Origin: Aeromicrobium massiliense JC14 | GTDB lineage: Bacteria > Actinomycetota > Actinomycetes > Propionibacteriales > Nocardioidaceae | Length of the DNA: 64,000 bases | Direction: 5' to 3' | Assembly (NCBI RefSeq): GCF_000312105.1 | Contig: NZ_HE978636.1 | Location: 1,199,141-1,263,140, forward strand | Shown: positions 1 through 8,538 of the stretch, in pieces | Layout: every line of letters begins with the position of its first letter | Position numbering within the stretch: the first letter of the stretch is position 1 | Notes under the pieces: model-generated | Told to the model about the DNA's origin: nothing | Database searches by the model: none | What the model saw: the letters and a program-made list of their open reading frames with translations, nothing else | Translations under genes and position numbers: made by a program

Positions 1-184
1 CATGTGGATCGACGGCGCGCACATCTCGACGTCGGTGACGACGATCGCGCTCGAGCCCACGCCGGCCGGCACGCGCCTGACCTTCACCGAGCAGGGGGTC
101 CACCTGGACGGCTTCGACGACGGCACGATGCGCGAGCACGGCACGAACGAGCTGCTGGACGCGCTCGTCGCCTCGCTCGACTGA
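1..184 (+). CDS. SRPBCC/AHSA1-family protein, C-terminal fragment
   Basis: Only the last 60 or so codons are in the window; the frame is open to the left edge, so the first visible Met need not be the start. The residues ALEPTPAGTRLTFTEQGVHL followed by a short acidic stretch and a helix ending in ALVASLD match the C-terminal strand and long helix of START-like SRPBCC (AHSA1) domains, which often occur as small ligand-binding or stress-related proteins. No substrate can be inferred. A strong hairpin follows the stop and separates it from the convergent cold-shock gene. Confidence 0.7.
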   Translation, partial: MWIDGAHISTSVTTIALEPTPAGTRLTFTEQGVHLDGFDDGTMREHGTNELLDALVASLD

Positions 185-199
185 GCCGGGGGAAAGGAC

Positions 200-232
200 G
201 AGGCCCCCGCACCGTGACGGTGCGGGGGCCTC
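200..232. terminator. Bidirectional terminator hairpin
   Basis: A perfect GC-rich inverted repeat (arms 200-215 and 217-232, arm sequence GAGGCCCCCGCACCGT) sits between the convergent SRPBCC and cold-shock genes. The real loop must use a few of the innermost bases. There is no strong U-tract, as is usual in actinobacteria. Confidence 0.8.
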
Positions 233-258
233 GTGCGTTCAAGCAGCGGCTGCTCGAA

Positions 259-462
259 TCAGATGGGGCGGATGTTCGCCGCCTGCAGGCCCTTCTGGCC
301 CTGCTCGACGTCGAACTCGACCTTCTGGTTCTCGTCGAGCGAGCGGTAGCCGCTGGACTGGATCGAGGAGAAGTGCGCGAAGACATCCTCGCCGCCGTCG
401 TCGGGGGCGATGAAGCCGAAGCCCTTCTCAGCGTTGAACCACTTCACAGTTCCGGTAGCCAT
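259..462 (-). CDS. csp: Cold-shock protein CspA family
   Basis: A 67-residue single cold-shock domain that binds single-stranded RNA/DNA and acts as an RNA chaperone in the cytoplasm. It starts [18 protein letters not shown], giving the RNP1 motif (KGFGFI, residues 13-18), and has the RNP2 motif DVFAHF near residue 26; length is typical of the family. The ATG is preceded by GAAGGAGA at good spacing. The roughly 220 nt upstream before the next gene leaves room for a long structured 5' UTR such as cold-shock genes often have, though none was modelled. Family assignment is secure; cold induction is not shown by the sequence. Confidence 0.95.
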   Translation of the reverse strand: MATGTVKWFNAEKGFGFIAPDDGGEDVFAHFSSIQSSGYRSLDENQKVEFDVEQGQKGLQAANIRPI

Positions 463-683
463 AGTGTTCTCCTTCGGGTGAATCGGGCCGCACGCACTTT
501 ACGAGCGGCCGGTCGCGCAAACATCAACCTGGAGAAGAACTGCTGGTGCCTCCGAAGAGGCGCATTCGAAACCGGGGTACAACGTCGTGCAACTGCCTCA
601 ACCGTACAGGACGGCCGGGTGCCTGTGCACCCGCACGTGTCCCACCTCTCGATGACGAGTCGGTGAACGCGCGTCGGCGGGGC

Positions 684-1400
684 TCAGTAGACCCAGCGGC
701 TGCTGCCGGCCTTCGGCCCGATCTCGATGTCGACGTCCACGCGCTTGCCCGACGTGCGCAGCGTGTAGCTGCGGCCCTTGCGGGTGCTCTTGTACGAGTG
801 GACCTTCTCGCCGAACTTCTTCGACGGGCGGACGCCGAGGCGCTTGGCCGCCTTGACCAGCTTCGCCTTGCTGCTGGGGTACTTGCCCGTGCGGGCCCGG
901 TAGTCCTCGGCCGCCCGGCGCACGCCGTCGGTGTAGAAGAACAGCTCCGAGACGGCGTAGGCGGCACCCGAGCTCTTCCAGCTGCTGGAGTCGCCGAGGA
1001 TCATCGGGCGGGTGCCGGAGCACTCGGGCTTGCCCTTCACCGTGACCGTGGCCTCGCCGAGGATGAGGCGCTTCTCGACGGCGCGCAGCGACACCTTCAC
1101 GCGGCCGCGGCTGTTCTTCTTCGAGAAGGTGGTCTTGGAACGGCTGAACTTCTTCGCCGAGCGGCCCTGGAACCCGTCACCGCACTCCGACCCGACCCAC
1201 CAGCCGTGGATGCGTCCCTTGTTGCCCATCTTGAGCGCGAGGCCGTTCTCCTCCGTGGCGTCCCAGAAGACGTGGGCGACCGGGGTGACGGTCTTGCCCG
1301 CGGCGGACGAGGGGGCGGCGGTGCCGGCGACCGCCAGGGTGCTGGCGACCAGGGCGGTCGCCGCGAGCCGGGCCGTGCGGCCGAGCGTGATGAAGCGCAT
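684..1400 (-). CDS. Secreted hypothetical protein, tandem paralog A
   Basis: A 238-residue exported protein of unrecognised family. The N-terminus (RFITLGRTARLAATALVAS, then a hydrophobic core and AxA-like site near residue 34) is a Sec signal peptide. Two Cys in the mature part (after about residues 70 and 115) could form a disulfide. The C-terminal third contains RAAEDYRARTGKYPSS, resembling the post-helix segment of pilin/pseudopilin-like folds (aromatic-Tyr then G-x-YP), but no prepilin leader is present. It is a clear paralog of the next gene (same length, same Cys positions, same SSK-x-KLVK-x-AKRLG block). Function unknown. Confidence 0.75.
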   Translation of the reverse strand: MRFITLGRTARLAATALVASTLAVAGTAAPSSAAGKTVTPVAHVFWDATEENGLALKMGNKGRIHGWWVGSECGDGFQGRSAKKFSRSKTTFSKKNSRGRVKVSLRAVEKRLILGEATVTVKGKPECSGTRPMILGDSSSWKSSGAAYAVSELFFYTDGVRRAAEDYRARTGKYPSSKAKLVKAAKRLGVRPSKKFGEKVHSYKSTRKGRSYTLRTSGKRVDVDIEIGPKAGSSRWVY

Positions 1401-1499
1401 GGGTGTTCCTCAGGACGTGGGTGGGTGACGTGCGCGGTCACGCTAACCCGGACCCGCCCCGCCGCGGAGCGGTTTGGCCGCACTCGGGACGGACGCACC

Positions 1500-1530
1500 G
1501 CGGGCCCGCACCGAGACGGTGCGGGCCCGC
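1500..1530. terminator. Terminator hairpin after paralog B
   Basis: A perfect 14-bp stem (GCGGGCCCGCACCG at 1500-1513, complement at 1517-1530) with a 3-nt loop lies just downstream of the minus-strand gene ending at 1550 and upstream of paralog A. The two paralogs are therefore probably separate transcription units. Confidence 0.75.
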
Positions 1531-1549
1531 GGGCGGGGGCGTCGAGGGG

Positions 1550-2266
1550 TCAGAGGACCCAGTCGAAGCGGTACGACGAGCTGAACTCGATGCGGACGTC
1601 GGTGCCGCGCTTGGTGCCGAGGGTGACGACGAAGCCCTTGCCCTTGCGCTTGGACTCGTACGCGGTCACGCGCTCGCCGAACTCCTTGCTCGACGTGATG
1701 CCGAGGCGCTTGGCGTGGCGGACCAGCTTGGTCTTCGAGCTCGGGAAGCGGCCGGTGCGCTCCTTGTAGTCGCGCGCGGCCCAGTCGACGACGCCGGTGT
1801 AGGCCAGCAGCGTGTTGACCGCGATGGCCTCGCCGTTCTTCTTCCACGCGCCCTTGGTGCCGGACACGACGGTGTAGGTCGCCGAGCAGTCGCGGTCCTT
1901 GGCCTTGATCGTCACCTCGCCGACGACGACCTTCTTGCTGGCCACGCGCAGGTCGAAGCTGACCTTGCTGCCCTTGACCTTCTTGGTCGCCTTGAGGCGC
2001 GAGTCCTTGAACGTCAGCTTCTTGCCGCTGAGCTTGGTGCCGCAGACGTCGAACAGGCTCCAGCTCTTCACGACGCCCTTGCTGCCGACCTTGAACGTCA
2101 GCGCCGAGCCGCTGTTGACGGCGTGGTCGACGAAGGTCTTCGCCGACGGGACCGCCGGGCGCTCGGCGGCGTTCGCCGGGCTGGTCGCACCGCCCACGAC
2201 AAGGGCGGAGGCGACGGCCGCGACCGCGGTGAGGCGGACGGCGCGGCGGGGGAAGGTGAGACGCAT
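1550..2266 (-). CDS. Secreted hypothetical protein, tandem paralog B
   Basis: A 238-residue exported protein, paralogous to its neighbour. It has a Sec signal peptide (RRAVRLTAVAAVASALVVGG, with cleavage expected after the ANAA near residue 34), a very basic mature domain, and Cys in VCGTKL and DRDCSATY matching paralog A. The C-terminal block AARDYKERTGRFPSS is the best-conserved region between the two. A TAGGTT -10-like element lies about 35 nt upstream on the minus strand. The high Lys/Arg content suggests binding to a polyanion such as the cell wall, but that is only a guess. Confidence 0.75.
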   Translation of the reverse strand: MRLTFPRRAVRLTAVAAVASALVVGGATSPANAAERPAVPSAKTFVDHAVNSGSALTFKVGSKGVVKSWSLFDVCGTKLSGKKLTFKDSRLKATKKVKGSKVSFDLRVASKKVVVGEVTIKAKDRDCSATYTVVSGTKGAWKKNGEAIAVNTLLAYTGVVDWAARDYKERTGRFPSSKTKLVRHAKRLGITSSKEFGERVTAYESKRKGKGFVVTLGTKRGTDVRIEFSSSYRFDWVL

Positions 2267-2481
2267 GGGGGTCCTAGCGACGAAGTGATGGGAGTGCTCA
2301 ACCTAGGTGCGGCCTGCGCGGGTGTCCGCCAAACCGTTCCATCCGGCCCGAACGGGCCCCCGCGACTGGTCCTTCGCGCCCGTCCGGCGTTCCGGGTGAC
2401 GGATGCGCCTCAGGTCGCGGGGGCGCCCGCCGATGGACCCAGATGGCCGCTTTAGGCCACACCGCCGTCGAGAGGAACGCG

Positions 2482-4104
2482 ATGTTGAACCGTGTGCTGC
2501 GTGATCGTCCGATCGGCGTCCGTCTGGGCGCCGTGTTCGCGCTGTGCGGCCTGCTGCTGGGTGCTGCGATCGTGGTCGACCTGGTCTCGCAGGAGCGTGC
2601 GCAGGAGAAGCAGGCCGAGCTGGCCGACGCCTACGAGGCGCGGCGCATCTCCGACGACCTGCTCATCCGGATCAACGACGTCACCGGCTGGCAGGGCCTC
2701 TACATCGCCGAGGCCGCGGCCAACGGCGTCCGGAAGGGCCTGTCCGACGACGCGTACAACATCGCCGGCTTCGCCGAGTCCCAGGCCGGCATCGAGAAGA
2801 TGTTCGCCGACGTCGACCGCGACGTGCTGGCGCCGGTCGAGCTGAAGGCCGTCGAGAACGCCGAGGCGCAGTTCCAGCAGTTCTTCGCCGAGGACGTCAA
2901 GCTCCGCGAGCAGCTGCGCAGCGAGGGCCTGGACGCGCTGCCCGCCATCATGGAGAGCATCAACGGCGGCGCCGCCGGCGAGGCGTGGGAGGCCGTCTAC
3001 GGCGAGGCCGACACGCTCAGCACCTCGGTCGCCAAGCGCCTCAAGACCCTGCAGGACGAGCAGGAGTCGACCGTCGCAACCGGACGCACCCTCTACCTGG
3101 GTGTCCTGGCGCTCGCCGCCGCGCTGACCGTGGCGCTGCTCGTGCTGGTCACCCGCTCGGTCACGCGTCCGCTCGGCCGCATGGTCGAGCTGCTGGCCAC
3201 GGTCGCGACCGGACGGCTCGACGTGCGCGCCGACGACGCCGGCAAGGACGAGGTCGCCCGGATGAGCGCGGGCCTGAACGGGGTCCTGGAGACCCTGGCC
3301 GGGTCGATGCAGCAGCTGGACGAGCAGGCGACGGCGCTCGCCAGCGCGTCCGAGCGCCTGACCGGCGTGTCGGCGTCGATGTCGGGCTCGGCCGCGGAGT
3401 CCGCCACCCAGGCCGGGCTGGTGGCCGACTCGGCGAACCTGGTCTCGACCAACGTCCAGACGGTCGCCGCCGGCACCGAGGAGATGTCGGCCTCGATCCG
3501 CGAGATCGCGCACAGCGCCAGCGAGGCGGCCACGATCGCCGCCAGCGCGGTGACCGCGGCCAGCAGCACGAGCCAGACCGTGGCGCGGCTGGGCACGTCG
3601 TCGGCCGAGGTCGGCGACGTCGTCAAGGTCATCACCTCGATCGCCGAGCAGACGAACCTGCTCGCGCTGAACGCGACGATCGAGGCCGCTCGCGCCGGCG
3701 AGGCCGGCAAGGGCTTCGCGGTCGTCGCGAACGAGGTCAAGGAGCTCGCGCAGGAGACCGCGCGGGCCACCGAGGACATCGCCCGCCGGGTGCAGGCCAT
3801 CCAGGGCGACACCGAGGAGGCGGTCACCGCGATCGGCCAGATCTCCGAGGTCATCGGCCAGATCAGCGACAGCCAGACCACCATCGCCTCGGCGGTGGAG
3901 GAGCAGACGGCGACCACGAACGAGATGAGCCGCAACGTCGCCGAGGCCGCCAACGGCTCGGTGGCGATCGCCGGCACCGTCTCGGGCGTGGCCCGTTCGG
4001 CCGCCGAGAGCCGCGAGGCCGCGGACAGCACGCGGGAGGCCGCCGAGGACCTGTCGCGCATGGCCGGCGACCTGCGCGAGCTGGTGGGTCGCTTCTCCTA
4101 CTGA
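2482..4104 (+). CDS. Methyl-accepting chemotaxis protein
   Basis: A 540-residue transmembrane chemoreceptor. TM1 is at about residues 10-33, an extracytoplasmic helical sensor at 35-200, TM2 at about 203-224, then HAMP and a long cytoplasmic coiled coil. The signalling tip [18 protein letters not shown] (near residues 388-405), which contacts CheA/CheW, is intact. The ATG at 2482 is chosen because GAGAGGAA precedes it at good spacing; the in-frame ATG at 2443 lacks one. No che or flagellar genes lie nearby, so partners are encoded elsewhere. The ligand is unknown. Confidence 0.93.
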   Translation: MLNRVLRDRPIGVRLGAVFALCGLLLGAAIVVDLVSQERAQEKQAELADAYEARRISDDLLIRINDVTGWQGLYIAEAAANGVRKGLSDDAYNIAGFAESQAGIEKMFADVDRDVLAPVELKAVENAEAQFQQFFAEDVKLREQLRSEGLDALPAIMESINGGAAGEAWEAVYGEADTLSTSVAKRLKTLQDEQESTVATGRTLYLGVLALAAALTVALLVLVTRSVTRPLGRMVELLATVATGRLDVRADDAGKDEVARMSAGLNGVLETLAGSMQQLDEQATALASASERLTGVSASMSGSAAESATQAGLVADSANLVSTNVQTVAAGTEEMSASIREIAHSASEAATIAASAVTAASSTSQTVARLGTSSAEVGDVVKVITSIAEQTNLLALNATIEAARAGEAGKGFAVVANEVKELAQETARATEDIARRVQAIQGDTEEAVTAIGQISEVIGQISDSQTTIASAVEEQTATTNEMSRNVAEAANGSVAIAGTVSGVARSAAESREAADSTREAAEDLSRMAGDLRELVGRFSY

Positions 4105-4119
4105 GCCGCCACGATCGTC

Positions 4120-4155
4120 CACGACCCGCGTTCCCCGGAAGGGGCGCGGGTCGTG
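4120..4155. terminator. Terminator hairpin after chemoreceptor
   Basis: An 11-bp GC-rich stem (CACGACCCGCG at 4120-4130 with its complement at 4145-4155) begins 16 nt after the chemoreceptor stop, between two converging genes. Confidence 0.75.
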
Positions 4156-4222
4156 TGTCGTGCAAGCGGGTCCCGGCCGGCCACTGCGTAAGGGCTAGCG
4201 GACGGGAGCCGCTGGTCTGGGG

Positions 4223-4654
4223 TCAGCTCGCGACGGCGGCCAGCACCTCGGACGCGGTGCGGCTCGGGGTGTCCGCGTCGGACGACTGGCGCAGCGCCTC
4301 CTCGGCCTGCGTCTCGTCCTGCGCGGGCGGGACGACGAGCAGGCGCAGGACCTTGGCGTCGCTGAGCGTGAGCAGCAGCAGGTGCGTGTCGTCGCGCGGG
4401 AACGAGCCGACCTTCACGTAGCGGCCGCTCACGGGGACACGGCGGGGGTGGTCGTCCCAGTCCGGCGGCGAGAAGACCGCGCGGGAGACGCGCAGCGGCG
4501 CGGGGACGTGGTCGACCAGGTCGGCCAGCTCGGTCGCCAGGTCGCGGCTCTGCGGCCACCAGCCGCCGTCGAGCTTGCGGGGGCCGGGAGCGTCCGCCAG
4601 GCGCAGCCGCAGGGGCACGCGCGTCAGCGAGGGAGAAGGAGTGGGACTGGACAT
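4223..4654 (-). CDS. DUF5994 family protein
   Basis: A 143-residue cytoplasmic protein. The segment DGGWWPQSRDLATELADLV (about residues 29-47) followed by the DWDDHPRRVPVSGRYVKVGSF strand region is characteristic of the actinobacterial DUF5994 family, whose function is unknown. The C-terminal 30 residues are acidic, Ala/Ser-rich and probably disordered. The gene stands alone next to tRNA-Lys, with no operon partner. The ATG at 4654 is the first start before a Pro/Ser-rich leader. Confidence 0.75.
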   Translation of the reverse strand: MSSPTPSPSLTRVPLRLRLADAPGPRKLDGGWWPQSRDLATELADLVDHVPAPLRVSRAVFSPPDWDDHPRRVPVSGRYVKVGSFPRDDTHLLLLTLSDAKVLRLLVVPPAQDETQAEEALRQSSDADTPSRTASEVLAAVAS

Positions 4655-4761
4655 GGTGCCCGTCTCTCGACCGGTGCGGTCCTCCGGCGGAGGGTGCCTC
4701 GCGGTCTGTTGACCTCAGTCTACGCGGCGCCACCTAATCGAGCGGCGTCCCGAGATCGCGC

Positions 4762-4837
4762 TGGTAGGCCCCGTGGGACTCGAACCCACAACCCGCGGAT
4801 TAAAAGTCCGCTGCTCTGCCAATTGAGCTAGAGGCCC
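4762..4837 (-). tRNA. tRNA-Lys (UUU anticodon, CCA encoded)
   Basis: Read on the minus strand, all cloverleaf parts are present: acceptor GGGCCTC, D-arm TAGCTC...GAGC, anticodon arm GCGGA-CTTTTAA-TCCGC with anticodon TTT, T-arm GTGGG-TTCGAGT-CCCAC, discriminator A and an encoded CCA (4762-4764). The acceptor stem contains two G-U wobbles, including G1-U72 at the end. A small symmetric hairpin (4843-4860) lies on its 5' side. Confidence 0.97.
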
Positions 4838-4940
4838 GGGCGCGTGGAGCGGACTCCACGTCCCGGCCCGATTGTCGCAGAGCCGGCGTGACGCGGCGGC
4901 CCCTGGACGTCCGGGTCCGGCACGATCGCCGCTCTCGGCG

Positions 4941-5444
4941 TCAGTGCAGCAGGAACTTCACCGCGACGGCGAGGACGCCCAGGGAGGCCGCGCCGATGGA
5001 CTCGACCAGGAGCCACCAGCCGCGGATGCCCGCTCGGTGCGCCCCGAGGTAGCCGATCAGGAACAGGAAGCCGACGGAGAACCACAACGCGCAGAACGCT
5101 GCGTCGCTGGCCGAGAGCTCGACCAGGTCGTGCCCGGCCAGGTAGACGACGACGGCGGGCACGCCCCCGACGAGGATGCCCGCCTCCTCGCCCGCCGCGG
5201 AGCCGAACCGTCGCGGCAGGGATCCGCGGTGCCCGTCGAAGAGCATCGCCTGGGTCGCGGTGTACACGTGCGCCAGCCAGTACGCCAGCAAGGAGGCGCC
5301 GACGCCGAGCGCGACGCGGTGGACGTGCGAGATCTCCGCGCTCACCGCGGCCAGGACACCGGCCGTGACCACCGCGCCGTAGAGGACGTTGCCCGGGTCG
5401 CGGCGCACCAGCACCTCGACGAGCCGGCGGTGGGCGCCGTTCAT
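4941..5444 (-). CDS. Hypothetical integral membrane protein
   Basis: A 167-residue protein with about four or five hydrophobic helices (near residues 18-38, 45-63, 88-105, 113-132 and 142-165) and charged connecting loops. I recognise no family motif. A conserved-looking acidic/His segment (SAEISHVHRVA and AHVYTATQAML) lies near the second helix. It is transcribed alone between tRNA-Lys and the acetyltransferase; the 99-nt gap to the latter makes an operon possible but uncertain. A start slightly upstream cannot be excluded. Confidence 0.7.
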   Translation of the reverse strand: MNGAHRRLVEVLVRRDPGNVLYGAVVTAGVLAAVSAEISHVHRVALGVGASLLAYWLAHVYTATQAMLFDGHRGSLPRRFGSAAGEEAGILVGGVPAVVVYLAGHDLVELSASDAAFCALWFSVGFLFLIGYLGAHRAGIRGWWLLVESIGAASLGVLAVAVKFLLH

Positions 5445-5543
5445 GCGGGCGCACCGCTGACGGCGGGGGAGCCGGTCCGGGCCATGGGGCGATCCTCCCG
5501 CAACCGCGGGGTCCCGTCACCGGGTCGGAGTCGTCCGTCCGGC

Positions 5544-6137
5544 TCAGGACGCGGCGGAGTCGAAGCCGGTGGGCCGGATGGGACGGGCGGGCACGCCGGC
5601 GACGATCGTGTCGGCCGGGACGTCGCGAGTGACGACCGCGCCGGCACCCACGACCGCGCCGTCGCCGATGCTCACGCCGGGCACCACCGTGACGTTCGCG
5701 CCGAGCCAGACCCGCCGACCGATCGTGATCGGCGCGGGCACCATGTCGGCGCGGCGGGCCGGGTCGATCGCGTGGTCGAGCGTGGTCAGCGTGCAGCCGT
5801 GGCCGATGAGCGTCCCGTCGCCGATGGTGATTCCGCCGGTGTCCTGGAACCGGCAGCCGATGTTGATGAACACGTCCCGGCCGAGCCGCAGGTTCCGGCC
5901 GAACTCGCTGTGGAAGGGCGGGAACACCGCGACCGACTCGTCGACCGGGCGGCCGGTGAGCCGGGACAGCAGCGCGCGCACCTCGTCGGGGGAGTGATGG
6001 CCGCCGTTGAGCTCGGCGGTGACGGCGAGCGCGGCCTGGGCGGCGTCGTGCATGAAGCGGTGTGCGGCCGAGCCACCGACGATCGTCTCGCCGCGGTCGA
6101 CGTGGTCGAGGAACTCCTGCAGGTCCATGGGTCCCAT
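5544..6137 (-). CDS. Sugar O-acetyltransferase, left-handed beta-helix (maltose/galactoside family)
   Basis: A 197-residue acetyl-CoA-dependent O-acetyltransferase of the LacA/Maa type. An N-terminal helical cap (residues 1-80) is followed by hexapeptide repeats forming a left-handed beta-helix (about 85-185). The active-site region INIGCRFQDTGGITIGDGTLI and the loop HAID (the usual catalytic His motif) are present, as is the typical C-terminal GVPARPIR. It probably acetylates a sugar or nodulation-factor-like acceptor; the substrate is unknown. The ATG at 6137 has GGAG upstream; an internal ATG at 6128 is possible. Confidence 0.88.
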   Translation of the reverse strand: MGPMDLQEFLDHVDRGETIVGGSAAHRFMHDAAQAALAVTAELNGGHHSPDEVRALLSRLTGRPVDESVAVFPPFHSEFGRNLRLGRDVFINIGCRFQDTGGITIGDGTLIGHGCTLTTLDHAIDPARRADMVPAPITIGRRVWLGANVTVVPGVSIGDGAVVGAGAVVTRDVPADTIVAGVPARPIRPTGFDSAAS

Positions 6138-6197
6138 CGAACCCCGCTCCGGACGGCCGGGGAAGGTCGAGCCTGTCGGGGGGAGAGTGACGACCCC

Positions 6198-6296
6198 TTA
6201 CAGGGCCATGAGCACCAGCACGATCACGGCCGTCACCACGAGCGAGACCAGCAACGAGCCGGCGCAGCCCAGACGGTTGCTGAAGAACAGGAACAC
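6198..6296 (-). CDS. 32-residue single-helix membrane peptide
   Basis: A very short gene: a GTG start at 6296 preceded by GAGGAGG with a 4-nt spacer, and a TAA stop. The peptide begins VFLFFSNRLGCAGSLLVSLV and continues as an uninterrupted hydrophobic helix. Similar tiny proteins with an FSNRLGC-like N-terminus followed by one helix are, to my recollection, recurrent in actinobacteria. No function is known. The near-ideal ribosome-binding site and the hydrophobic, mostly non-random composition support a real gene. It lies between the acetyltransferase and the divergent GAF kinase. Confidence 0.65.
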   Translation of the reverse strand: MFLFFSNRLGCAGSLLVSLVVTAVIVLVLMAL

Positions 6297-6453
6297 GGTG
6301 CCTCCTCGTCGTGGTCGGGCGTCCAGCCTCGCGGCCGGTCGACCGAGGCGCACGCCGAGCGGTCGCCGAGAAGCACCGGACCCCACCGAGCGGTGCACAC
6401 CCCTACGATCGGACACGTGCGGCCGCATCGGGGCGTCTGCCGGGGGACGAGGG

Positions 6454-7668
6454 GTGAACGTGGACGGCGTCCTGAGCACCGCGCAGCGCGTCGACGCCGA
6501 GATCGAGCGGTACGACGCGCTCGACCCGGACGCCCCGGGGCTCCAGGCGCTCGTCGACCTCGTGACCCGGGTCTGCGGTGTCCCGTACGCCGCGGTCAAC
6601 ATCCTCACCAGCACCGAGCAGCACCAGGTCGTCGCGTCGGGGATGGACGGTGGCGTGTGCCGCCGCGAGGACTCGATGTGCGCCTCGGTCCAGCAGGTCG
6701 CCCGGCCGGTGGTGGTCGGCGACGCCAGCCAGGACCCGCGCTTCGCCGACAACCCGTTCGTCACGGGCGAGATCGACGCCGTGCGCTTCTACGCGTCCGC
6801 CCCCATCACGACCCCGGACGGCGTGACCATCGGGCGCATGTGCGTGTTCGACACCGAGCCGCGCGAGCTCGACGAGCAGCAGGTGCAGGCGCTGCGGACG
6901 CTCGCGGACCAGGTGATGGAGATGCTCGAGCTGCGCCTGCGCACCCGTCTGCTCGAGCAGTCGCTGCGCGAGCTGACCGCGGTGCGCGACGACCTGCGTC
7001 GCTCCAACGAGCACCTCGGCCTGTTCGCGGCGCAGGTGAGCCACGACCTGCGGAACCCGCTGACGGCCATCCAGACCAACGCCGAGCTGCTGGCGACCGA
7101 GCCCGCCGTGGTGGACGACCCCGACGCCCGCACCGTGGTCGACGGCATCCTCGCCGCGGCCACCCGGATGGACCAGATGATCGGCGAGGTGCTCGGCGTC
7201 GCCCGCGACGGCGGACGCCTGCGGGTGGGCGAGGCGCCGCTGGCGGACGTCTTCGAGTCCGCCCGCGCCGACGTCGCGACGCTGCTGCGGCGCACCGGCG
7301 GCACCATCGAGGTCGGTGACCTTCCGGTCGTCCGCGGCGACGCCGGCATGCTGTACGTCGTCGCGCTGAACCTGCTCTCGAACGCGCTGAAGTTCGGCCG
7401 CCCCGGCGTGCCGCCCCGGGTGCGGGTCAGTGCCGAGCGCCGCGACGGCAGCTTGCGGATCCGGGTCACCGACAACGGGGTGGGCGTGCCGCCCGAGCGC
7501 CGCGAGGCCCTGTTCGGCCTCTACGAGCGCGGGACGACGGACGTGGAGGGCCACGGCATCGGCCTGACCACGGCGCTGCGCCTGGTCCAGGCGCACCGGG
7601 GCACGATCGGCCTGGACACGCCCGACGGCGGCGTCGGCCTCACGGTCTGGTTCGACCTGCCGGCCTAG
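6454..7668 (+). CDS. GAF-domain sensor histidine kinase (soluble)
   Basis: A 404-residue cytoplasmic histidine kinase. A GAF domain (about residues 20-165) is followed by a short coiled coil, a HisKA domain with the phospho-accepting His at residue 197 (SHDLRNPLTAIQTN), and a HATPase domain with N-box (NLLSNALKFG, near 305) and G-box (DNGVGVP, near 340; GHGIGLT). No membrane helix is present, so the signal is intracellular or a diffusible ligand. It is an orphan with no adjacent response regulator. The GTG at 6454 is the preferred start; GTG 6460 is the alternative. Its TAG stop overlaps the stop of the convergent MOSC gene in a shared CTAG. Confidence 0.9.
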   Translation: MNVDGVLSTAQRVDAEIERYDALDPDAPGLQALVDLVTRVCGVPYAAVNILTSTEQHQVVASGMDGGVCRREDSMCASVQQVARPVVVGDASQDPRFADNPFVTGEIDAVRFYASAPITTPDGVTIGRMCVFDTEPRELDEQQVQALRTLADQVMEMLELRLRTRLLEQSLRELTAVRDDLRRSNEHLGLFAAQVSHDLRNPLTAIQTNAELLATEPAVVDDPDARTVVDGILAAATRMDQMIGEVLGVARDGGRLRVGEAPLADVFESARADVATLLRRTGGTIEVGDLPVVRGDAGMLYVVALNLLSNALKFGRPGVPPRVRVSAERRDGSLRIRVTDNGVGVPPERREALFGLYERGTTDVEGHGIGLTTALRLVQAHRGTIGLDTPDGGVGLTVWFDLPA

Positions 7669-8390
7669 GCGAGCACCCGCACCGCGTCGCCGACGGTGAC
7701 GGTGCCGGGGCGCACGACCTCGGCCAGGACGCCCGCGGTGGTGTCGTTCGCGGCGGCGACCGTCTGCAGCACGTCCGGGTCGGCCGGGACGCCGTCGCGC
7801 TGGCCCATGTTCAGCATCACGCACCGCGGCATGGCCATGAGGACGCGCACGACCACCTCGGGTCCGACGGCGAGCTCGCGGCCGATCCACGCGTCCTCCA
7901 CGAAGCCGTCGCCGTCCGTGCCGAGCACCAGGTTCGGCCGGAACCGGCGCGGGTCCACCGGGCGTCCGAGGGCCGCCTCCACGGCGCGCACCGTCGACGT
8001 CGTCACCAGGTGCAGCGGGCCGTCGTCGAAGTGCGACACCTCCGCCTCCGGGGCCACCGTCACCGGACGTCCGACGTGGTCCGACACCGCGCCGTGCACC
8101 GCCGGGTCGTCCACGCGCAACGTCGTGCCGCCGGGCAGCCGCAGCACCGGCACCCCGTCGTCGCCCAGGCGCGCGACGAGGTCGAGCAGGCCGGGCATGC
8201 GCCGGAACCGCCGGGTGGACTTGCCGCTGCCGAGCTTGCCGTCGGGGTCGCGCACCGCCCACCCACGGTCGCCGACCAGTCCGCGGGCGTCCACCTGCGC
8301 AGAGACCAGCGACTCGCCGGACGTCGACTTCACCGGGTAACGGTGCAGGGACTGGACGTGCGCGTCGGCGGCGGGGCTCGGGACGGTCAT
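7665..8390 (-). CDS. MOSC domain protein (MOSC_N plus MOSC)
   Basis: A 241-residue protein with a beta-barrel MOSC_N part (LHRYPVKSTSGES at residues 14-26) and a C-terminal MOSC domain containing RFRPNLVLGTDG and the conserved Cys in AMPRCVMLNM, the predicted molybdenum-cofactor/sulfur-carrying residue. Related proteins (YcbX, mARC) reduce N-hydroxylated compounds through Moco, usually with a separate ferredoxin or reductase partner; none is adjacent. The ATG at 8390 has GGGAGAG upstream. The gene is convergent with the GAF kinase and divergent from the surface-protein operon. Confidence 0.88.
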   Translation of the reverse strand: MTVPSPAADAHVQSLHRYPVKSTSGESLVSAQVDARGLVGDRGWAVRDPDGKLGSGKSTRRFRRMPGLLDLVARLGDDGVPVLRLPGGTTLRVDDPAVHGAVSDHVGRPVTVAPEAEVSHFDDGPLHLVTTSTVRAVEAALGRPVDPRRFRPNLVLGTDGDGFVEDAWIGRELAVGPEVVVRVLMAMPRCVMLNMGQRDGVPADPDVLQTVAAANDTTAGVLAEVVRPGTVTVGDAVRVLA

Positions 8391-8433
8391 GGCGGCACTC
8401 TCCCAGACGTCCACGGACGACCGTCGAGGAACC

Positions 8434-8488
8434 GTGGACCGGATGGGGAGCTCGCGTGGAGAAGGCGTGGATCGCGCCTGCATAGCGT
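8434..8488 (+). promoter_or_regulatory. Phased four-repeat operator and promoter of the TasA-SipW operon
   Basis: Pentamers GTGGA (8434), GGGGA (8445), GTGGA (8456) and GTGGA (8467) occur at an exact 11-bp period and are followed by a TAGCGT -10 element at 8483-8488. The same arrangement, with the same spacing, precedes the Ig-like protein gene at 9726-9780. One-turn direct repeats overlapping the -35 region are typical of OmpR/PhoB-family activator sites, and such a regulator is encoded three genes downstream. Binding is inferred. Confidence 0.75.
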
Positions 8489-8538
8489 CGGAGACACCAA
8501 GCAGGACCCACGGACACCACCACGAAGGAACACCTCCC

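Noticed and set aside
2452..4122. 556-codon open frame on the minus strand
   Set aside because: It is antisense to the chemoreceptor, with Arg/Gly/Asp-rich shadow composition and no domain; the plus-strand protein has full family motifs.
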